This document shows, piece by piece, positions 61,195 to 64,000 of a DNA stretch of 64,000 bases (the first letter of the stretch is position 1; every line of letters begins with the position of its first letter). The DNA is from Lachnospiraceae bacterium (GTDB taxonomy: Bacteria > Bacillota > Clostridia > Lachnospirales > Lachnospiraceae): contig JALCRM010000003.1 of NCBI GenBank assembly GCA_022652545.1, forward strand, positions 1 through 64,000, given 5' to 3'. The notes below the pieces were generated by a model. The model worked only from the letters and a program-made list of their open reading frames with translations, made no database searches and was not told the origin of the DNA. The position numbers were made by a program, and so were the translations under genes.

Positions 61195-62675
61195 CCCTGC
61201 TCCCCTTTCTTTTCTTCCGCAGCAGGGAAGGAACAGGTGACAGTCATGGAGGTGCCGTCCGGGGACTCCGCCGTGATCCTGCCGCGGTGGGAGGCCACGG
61301 CTGCCCTGGCGATCGAAAGACCGATGCCGTAGCCGCCGGTGGCGCTGTTGCGGGAAGCATCCGCACGGTAGAAGCGGTCGAACATGTTCTTCAGGTTTTC
61401 CTGTGTGACCCTGTAGGTCGTGGGGTTCGTCACAGAAAGGCGCACAAAGCGGCCCTGCTGTGTCAGCCTGAGGGACAGCCGGCTGTTTTCCGGAGAGTAT
61501 TTGAGGGCGTTGTCGAGCAGGATCGCAACGAGCCGCCGCAGGGTCTTCTCATCGCCGCAGACAGTGAGCATGGGTGCGATCTCCGTGACCAGCGTCTTGT
61601 GCTGCTCCACGGCAGGCGCCTGGAAAGAGGCGGCCGTTTCGGACACCAGTTCGGAGAAGGGCAGGTCGATCAGCTGCAGATGCGGGCTGCCCTCTTCCAT
61701 GCGGGAAAGGTCGATGAGTTCGTTCGTAAGCTCCGTGAGATGTTTTGTCTGCAGGCGTATGTCGTCCAGCCATTCATTCTTCCCGGATTCCATTTCCATG
61801 ACATCCGCATCCGCGTTGATGACGGTGATCGGCGTCTTGATATCGTGGCCGGCGTCCGTGATGAAACGCCGCTGCTTTTCATAATTTTCGGAGAAGGGCC
61901 TGACGATGCGGCGCGAAAGCAGGTAGACCAGCACGAAGACCGCGCACCAGGCGACGGCAGAGATCGAGCACACAAGCAGGGAGATCGTGCGGAAGCCGGA
62001 AAGGTCACGGCTGCAGTCGATGAAGATGACGCGGATATCGTTGTCGGCGTCCGGGTCGGTGTAGTAAACATAGCGGTAATTGCCGCTGAAACCGGAAGCG
62101 GCACCGGAAGCGTAGACATTCTGCGCCATCGCGGCAGCATCCGCATGGTCGACGGCAGCGATCTTTCCCGTGTCAGTGGAGACGGCGGTGCCGTCCGTCG
62201 TGAGCAAAACGGAAAAATAACGTGTCTCAAAGGGAAGCTCCGGACTGTTGAGGTCGGGCTCCGCGAAGAAATCGGAGAGTACGCCGGTGCTCCCGCGTTC
62301 CGAAGCGTCGCCGTGCTTGCCGTTCTGCGGTACAGCCGGCGAAGCGGAGGAAGCAGAGGAGGCGGAGGAAGCTGAGGAAACTGAGGAAGCGGATGCTGCG
62401 GAAACAGAAGAAGCAGATGCCGCTGAAGCTGCCGTGCCGGATCCGTCGGTCGCGGAAGAAGCCTGCGTACCGGGACCGGAGAGCCCGTCCTTACCGGACG
62501 GCGCAGTCTGCGGGAAGCGCCCGCCGTTGGCTTCCAGCACGCCGAGCACGCTGTCCGCGTAGCTTACGATACGCCTGTAGTAAAAACCGCTCACCAGCAG
62601 AATGATCACAGCCAGCACGGCGCCAAGGGAAATCATGGAGGCAGCGACAAGCCTCCGACGAAGTTTACGGATCAT
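61191..62675 (-). CDS. OmpR-partner sensor histidine kinase
   Basis: 494 residues. Two membrane segments (about 13-35 and 225-248) border an extracytoplasmic domain that contains a Ser/Ala-rich low-complexity stretch (about 75-115, encoded by a 9-bp-type repeat near 62345-62435). HAMP-like linker, HisKA (DAGHDIKTPITVINADADV) and HATPase (LLDNALKYSP, GGYGIGLSIA) follow. Its start is the third copy of a 53-bp duplicated initiation region. It pairs with the response regulator upstream and is coupled to alaX. Confidence 0.92.
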   Translation of the reverse strand: MIRKLRRRLVAASMISLGAVLAVIILLVSGFYYRRIVSYADSVLGVLEANGGRFPQTAPSGKDGLSGPGTQASSATDGSGTAASAASASSVSAASASSVSSASSASSASSASPAVPQNGKHGDASERGSTGVLSDFFAEPDLNSPELPFETRYFSVLLTTDGTAVSTDTGKIAAVDHADAAAMAQNVYASGAASGFSGNYRYVYYTDPDADNDIRVIFIDCSRDLSGFRTISLLVCSISAVAWCAVFVLVYLLSRRIVRPFSENYEKQRRFITDAGHDIKTPITVINADADVMEMESGKNEWLDDIRLQTKHLTELTNELIDLSRMEEGSPHLQLIDLPFSELVSETAASFQAPAVEQHKTLVTEIAPMLTVCGDEKTLRRLVAILLDNALKYSPENSRLSLRLTQQGRFVRLSVTNPTTYRVTQENLKNMFDRFYRADASRNSATGGYGIGLSIARAAVASHRGRITAESPDGTSMTVTCSFPAAEEKKGEQG

Positions 62676-62728
62676 AAGGCTGCCTCCACAGAGGCATAAA
62701 GCAGCCTCCCACGAAGTTTACGGATCAT
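62673..62728 (-). CDS. Putative 18-residue relay peptide, copy 2
   Basis: Identical in sequence to copy 1. It starts at 62728 overlapping the stop of copy 1 and ends in a TGA overlapping the true kinase ATG at 62675. Ribosomes could pass from regulator to kinase through both ORFs. Confidence 0.35.
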
Positions 62729-62781
62729 AAGGCTGCCTCCACAGAGGCATAAAGCAGCCTCCCACGAAGTTTACGGATCAT
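62726..62781 (-). CDS. Putative 18-residue relay peptide, copy 1
   Basis: Starts ATGATC at 62779-62781, overlapping the response regulator stop, and ends with a TGA that overlaps the next ATG. The regulator's last codons supply GGAGG. Product MIRKLRGRLLYASVEAAL; its first six residues are the same as those of the kinase. It is a by-product of the duplication but well placed for translation. Confidence 0.35.
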
Positions 62782-63455
62782 CTGGCTTCCTCCAGGGAAT
62801 AGCCCGCGTTCCGCGAGGCCCTGATGGATACGTCCGCCTGCAGCGCGGTGAGCTTTTTACGGAGATAGGAAATATAGACCCATACGACGCTGATGTCGGC
62901 GTCGCTCTCATAGCCCCAGATCTTGTCCATGAAGCGCTCCGTGGAGATCAGCTGGTGAGGATTGCTCATCATCAGCTCAAGCATCTGGTATTCCTTGTTG
63001 GCGAGCCGGTAGGAGCCCGAAGGCGAGGACAGTTCAAAGGTCGTCTGGTCGAGTGAGATGTTGCCGAATTTCAGCACGGAAGTGGACTGCATGGACTGCG
63101 TCCTGGTAAGCGCGCGCAGGCGTGCCAGCAGCTCCGGCATTGCAAAGGGCTTTGTCAGGTAGTCGTTCGCACCGCTGTCCAGGCCGGTGACGCGGTCATC
63201 GATCTCGCTTTTGGCGGTGAGCAGCAGGACGGGCAGGGAACTGCCGGAAGCGCGCAGCTTTTTCAGGACAGTGATGCCGTCTGCCTTCGGCATCATGATA
63301 TCCAGGATCGCAGCGTCATAGGGCGTGTCAGAGGTCAGGTAATCCAGGGCCTCCTCTCCGTCGTAGACGGCGTCGACTTCATAGTTGTTCTTCTTCAGGA
63401 TCGTGACGATGGCCTTGGAAAGCGATCTTTCATCTTCTGCAAAGAGCAGCCGCAT
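62778..63455 (-). CDS. OmpR-family response regulator
   Basis: 225 residues. Receiver domain (LLFAEDERSL, phospho-acceptor Asp in AAILDIMMPKADG, Thr in LLLTAKSE, Lys in YLTKPF) followed by a winged-helix DNA-binding domain (KEYQMLELMMSNPHQLISTERFMDKIWG). AAGGAG precedes the ATG at 63455; the longer frame to 63512 is not used. It is first in the operon with kinase, AlaX, double Nudix and lipase genes. Confidence 0.94.
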   Translation of the reverse strand: MRLLFAEDERSLSKAIVTILKKNNYEVDAVYDGEEALDYLTSDTPYDAAILDIMMPKADGITVLKKLRASGSSLPVLLLTAKSEIDDRVTGLDSGANDYLTKPFAMPELLARLRALTRTQSMQSTSVLKFGNISLDQTTFELSSPSGSYRLANKEYQMLELMMSNPHQLISTERFMDKIWGYESDADISVVWVYISYLRKKLTALQADVSIRASRNAGYSLEEAR

Positions 63456-63586
63456 TTTCCGCACTCCTTTCGGCGTAAAGGCTCTGTACGGAAGTCCCGC
63501 AGCGGAGCGCATCTGTAATGATTATAGTGTGCACCGGGCGGCTTAAACAAGGCTTAAATAAAGAAAGAGCACAGGCTTCTCCGGCG

Positions 63587-64000
63587 TTACCGGTAGTCGT
63601 TGGCAATGAAGAGAGGCTTGATGATGAGGACGCGGGGATAGTCCTCCTGGCTGACGGTGACATTCGAATTCAGTGCGCGCATATCCTCCCGCGTGACATC
63701 CAGCGCTTCCTGTATGGTCCCGTCCGCGGTGCGGCCTTCGCGCAGTACGCGGATCATCCAGTCGAGGAGGAGCGGGTGTGCATACGGCGCAGGCACGGGG
63801 AATGCCCTTTCGGCGTTTGCGGCATCTCCGGCTTTCAGGCGGGCCCTTGCGAAAAGGCCGCTCTTCAGGAAGGCGTCCATGTCGGAGACGGCTTTGCGCC
63901 AGGAAGCGTCGGTTTTCCGGCGGTTTCCCCTGCCGAACGGGAGCGTGTGACTGGTCAGGGACAGCAGCGCGATAAAAATACCGACCATAAGCAGGATGAC
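63587..64000 (-). CDS. Membrane-associated protein of unknown function, 5' end beyond the window
   Basis: 137 residues visible. It opens with a hydrophobic stretch (VILLMVGIFIALLSL) that reaches the right edge, so the true start is probably outside; an ATG at 63988 is possible. The rest is soluble and helical with PYAHPLLLDWMIRVL and TREDMRALNSNVTV. No family recognised. It is followed by about 130 bases before the response regulator gene. Confidence 0.6.
   Translation of the reverse strand, partial: VILLMVGIFIALLSLTSHTLPFGRGNRRKTDASWRKAVSDMDAFLKSGLFARARLKAGDAANAERAFPVPAPYAHPLLLDWMIRVLREGRTADGTIQEALDVTREDMRALNSNVTVSQEDYPRVLIIKPLFIANDYR

Larger units (their letters stand above)
62659..62781 (-). 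repeat. 53-bp tandem duplication of the kinase initiation region
   Basis: Two full 53-bp units (62676-62728 and 62729-62781) precede the kinase, whose first codons are a third, diverged copy. On the minus strand each unit starts ATGATCCGTAAACTTCGT (same as the kinase start) and ends GTGGAGGCAGCCTT before the next ATG. Each has a seven-base stem AGGCTGC/GCAGCCT around its ribosome binding site. Confidence 0.92.

Overview
The window looks like chromosome from a G+C-rich Clostridia species, most likely Lachnospiraceae. The evidence is a tryptophan T-box leader, purine-rich ribosome binding sites, a two-gene [FeFe] hydrogenase unit, MATE and ABC transporters of Clostridia type, many ATGA-coupled genes, and a large set of hybrid kinases and cyclic-di-GMP proteins. 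No rRNA, tRNA, CRISPR array or intact phage was seen.

Layout. 1-4463 (minus): potassium operon trkH, a repeat-built leader, trkA, an 86-residue membrane protein and a KdpD-like kinase cut by the left edge. 4570-6561 (plus): a glycosyltransferase and a secreted protein. 6584-11576 (minus): tryptophan operon trpD, a trpC-trpF-trpB fusion and trpA behind a Trp T-box, without trpE or trpG. 11724-19364 (plus): a hybrid kinase, a YczE-like membrane protein, a periplasmic-binding-fold GGDEF protein, an ImmA-like peptidase and an AraC regulator. 19340-20548 (minus): an HD-GYP protein with a repeat-built leader. 20835-27625 (plus): MFS exporter, NuoF/GltD-like flavoprotein with [FeFe] hydrogenase, MATE exporter. 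27606-29795: an XRE repressor divergent from a Y-family polymerase and a small partner. 29954-34567 (plus): a second binding-fold GGDEF protein, orphan trpB2 and an SGNH esterase. 34625-42649: a more A+T-rich glycan-use island (AraC, ABC transporter, DUF4091 protein, NahK-like kinase, CBM9-like protein) flanked by 136-bp direct repeats. 42692-49913 (minus): hypA, a large GltD-like iron-sulfur flavoprotein and a 1345-residue hybrid kinase. 50143-57917: a degenerate GGDEF-EAL protein, an EamA transporter, small proteins, a transposase-derived gene, a long palindrome with a 37-bp tandem array, DegV and a YgjP-like peptidase. 57895-64000 (minus): a tightly coupled operon (response regulator, kinase, AlaX, double Nudix, lipase) and an edge-truncated membrane protein.

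Main novelty. Three minus-strand genes (trkA, the HD-GYP gene and the kinase at 61191-62675) have duplicated translation-initiation modules in front of them. Those at trkA and the HD-GYP gene belong to one element family: two hairpins followed by TCATGGAGG. Base differences between the two loci fall in pairs that keep the stems, which argues for a conserved RNA structure. The third locus uses a different 53-bp unit that encodes two identical 18-residue ORFs chained by ATGA overlaps. Other notable items are the TrpC-TrpF-TrpB fusion, the non-disruptive insertion of the glycan island, the XRE/polymerase cassette with twin operators, and the palindrome with its 37-bp array.

How the genes work together. 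Potassium uptake is linked to its own sensor kinase. Cyclic-di-GMP turnover is represented by two cytosolic binding-fold diguanylate cyclases, an HD-GYP phosphodiesterase and a probably inactive GGDEF-EAL protein. Redox metabolism is represented by the hydrogenase pair and a second GltD-like flavoprotein next to hypA. All functional calls are from reading translated sequence and motifs; no database search was run.
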